From: Candidatus Acetothermia bacterium
GTDB lineage: Bacteria; Bipolaricaulota; Bipolaricaulia; RBG-16-55-9; DRXL01
Reading direction: 5' to 3'
Length of the DNA: 60,499 bases
Assembly: GCA_022683945.1 (NCBI GenBank)
Contig: JAJHSH010000052.1
Coordinates: forward strand, 1 to 60,499
The notes under the pieces: generated by a model
What the model was told of the DNA's origin: nothing
The model's input: the letters and a program-made list of their open reading frames with translations, nothing else
Databases searched by the model: none
Part shown: in pieces, positions 59,743 to 60,499 of the stretch
How the letters are laid out: each line of letters starts with the position of its first letter
Position numbering within the stretch: the first letter of the stretch is position 1
Made by a program: the position numbers and the translations under genes

Positions 59743-60499
59743 ATGAAACTTACAGCATGGGAAGTCGTTCAAGCTATCCAAGGAGATCTGCTCGCGGGGA
59801 ACCCCCAGCAGTCTTTTTCTGGGGTTTCCACCGACTCCCGAACGACACTTCCCGGCGAACTCTTTGTGCCCTTGGTCGGACAACGCTACGACGGACACGA
59901 TTTTATCGCAGAAGCGCTCCAGCGCGGAGCCGCGGGTTTTCTCACACATCAGAAGATGCATTTAGAAATCCCCTCTGTGCAGATACGCGTTCGCGATACG
60001 TTATCAGCGTTGGGAGAGCTTGCAGCTTGGGTGCTCAGAAAGAAACTCAAAGCTCGCGTGGTGGCTGTCGCCGGCAGCAACGGAAAGACAACTACTAAAG
60101 AGCTGATCGCACAGATGCTCGCTCAGCGCTTCAAAACCCACGCGACGCTTGGGAACTATAACACCGAGATCGGGCTACCCCTCACCGTGCTCAACGCCCC
60201 AGAGGAGACAGAGATGTTGGTTCTAGAGATGGGCACGACCACACGAGGGGATCTGAAAAAGCTCTGCGCTATCGCGCCTCCACAGATCGGGGTTCTGACG
60301 GGTATTGGCGAAGAGCACCTGGAGACGCTGGGCGACCTGAACGGCGTGCTCGCTGCTGAGTTAGAATTAGCAGAGCACCTACGAGGCCCTCTGATAATTA
60401 ACGGAGACAACGATGATCTGTTACACGCCGCACGCGCCACCCTCACCCGTCCCCACCCGTTCCCTCCCCGCAAGCGGGGAGGGAACGGGTGGGGACGGG
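59743..60499 (+). CDS. murF: UDP-N-acetylmuramoyl-tripeptide--D-Ala-D-Ala ligase, partial at window end
   Basis: The visible 252 codons encode the MurF N-terminal domain (VSTDSRTTLPGELFVPLVG, RYDGHDFIAEALQRGAAG) and the Mur ligase ATP domain start: VVAVAGSNGKTTTKELIAQML, LGNYNTEIGLPLTVL, VLEMGTTTRGDL and IGEEHLETLG. It joins D-Ala-D-Ala to the peptidoglycan precursor. ATG 59743 has no strong ribosome site. After INGDNDDLLHAARATL the frame enters a 26-bp perfect palindrome, giving an odd Pro/Arg/Gly-rich stretch; the gene leaves the window there. Confidence 0.92.
   Translation, partial: MKLTAWEVVQAIQGDLLAGNPQQSFSGVSTDSRTTLPGELFVPLVGQRYDGHDFIAEALQRGAAGFLTHQKMHLEIPSVQIRVRDTLSALGELAAWVLRKKLKARVVAVAGSNGKTTTKELIAQMLAQRFKTHATLGNYNTEIGLPLTVLNAPEETEMLVLEMGTTTRGDLKKLCAIAPPQIGVLTGIGEEHLETLGDLNGVLAAELELAEHLRGPLIINGDNDDLLHAARATLTRPHPFPPRKRGGNGWGR
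60446..60499. repeat. Perfect 26-bp palindrome inside murF
   Basis: Two 26-nt arms (60446-60471 and 60474-60499) are perfect reverse complements around AA, with tip CCCCGC-AA-GCGGGG. It keeps the murF frame open as far as the window shows. The tip resembles the hairpin at 97-116, and its C/T-rich arms recall the 33354 repeat family. Confidence 0.8.

Overview
The window is a chromosomal segment of a deep-branching, probably diderm bacterium. It combines a beta-barrel envelope protein, a Tat-exported binding protein, the prkA-yhbH-spoVR trio and a B12-dependent ribonucleotide reductase with mixed ATG/GTG/TTG starts and near-consensus sigma70 promoters (TTGACA, 17 bp, TATAAT). A candidate phylum such as Bipolaricaulota/Acetothermia would fit, but I cannot prove the taxonomy from the sequence. 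No transposase, integrase, CRISPR array, tRNA or 16S rRNA gene was recognised.

Layout. 1-1660: two small-gene cassettes (a DinB-like protein and a higBA module with a truncated toxin) bounded by attC-like sites. 1660-3777: a methyltransferase plus a Nudix-kinase fusion. 3790-8476 (minus): fabD-fabH-plsX, an outer-membrane protein and an M42 peptidase. 8587-14028 (minus): a B12 uptake/salvage operon (regulator, BtuF, BtuC, BtuD, DUF71 ATPase, second BtuF, corrinoid adenosyltransferase). 14138-20081 (plus): a UPF0173 hydrolase, class II ribonucleotide reductase NrdJ, a HAD phosphatase and a biotin-dependent carboxylase subunit.

20082-29340 is accessory DNA around a 23S-5S rRNA unit that is not linked to 16S. 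The 23S gene has its own consensus promoter, a long processing stem, and a group I intron with a LAGLIDADG endonuclease at E. coli position 1951. On either side lie integron-type attC sites, toxin-antitoxin modules (intact and broken), a cupin, a quinone reductase, a DUF2442 protein, an EVE-nuclease fusion and a divergent 5S fragment. No integron integrase is present, so this looks like a cluster of attC sites lacking an integrase (CALIN).

29391-37270: rsfS, an LCP-family ligase, the prkA-yhbH-spoVR stress operon and apbE. 37283-43322 (minus): a RelE/AbrB module, a dead solute-binding-protein fragment, and a compact candidate RiPP system: a 32-residue precursor, a radical SAM/SPASM maturase and an ABC exporter of one ATPase and two permeases. 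It sits next to an FNR-type regulator gene, and two tandem TGTGA-N6-TCACA-type sites lie in the precursor promoter. 43499-47969: a NusG-II protein, an Hpre_diP_synt_I-type membrane protein, trpA, a trpB lacking its PLP lysine and catalytic glutamate, and a subtilase. 48131-60499: lipid and amino acid metabolism (thioesterase, acyl-CoA dehydrogenase), rdgB, oligopeptide ABC ATPases, secG, an M50 protease, an NFACT protein, a large family 5 binding protein and the start of murF, whose reading frame runs into a perfect 26-bp palindrome at the window edge.

The strongest candidates for something new are the FNR-linked RiPP cluster, the attC-bounded cassettes around an unlinked 23S-5S unit, and the apparently PLP-free TrpB paired with an intact TrpA.
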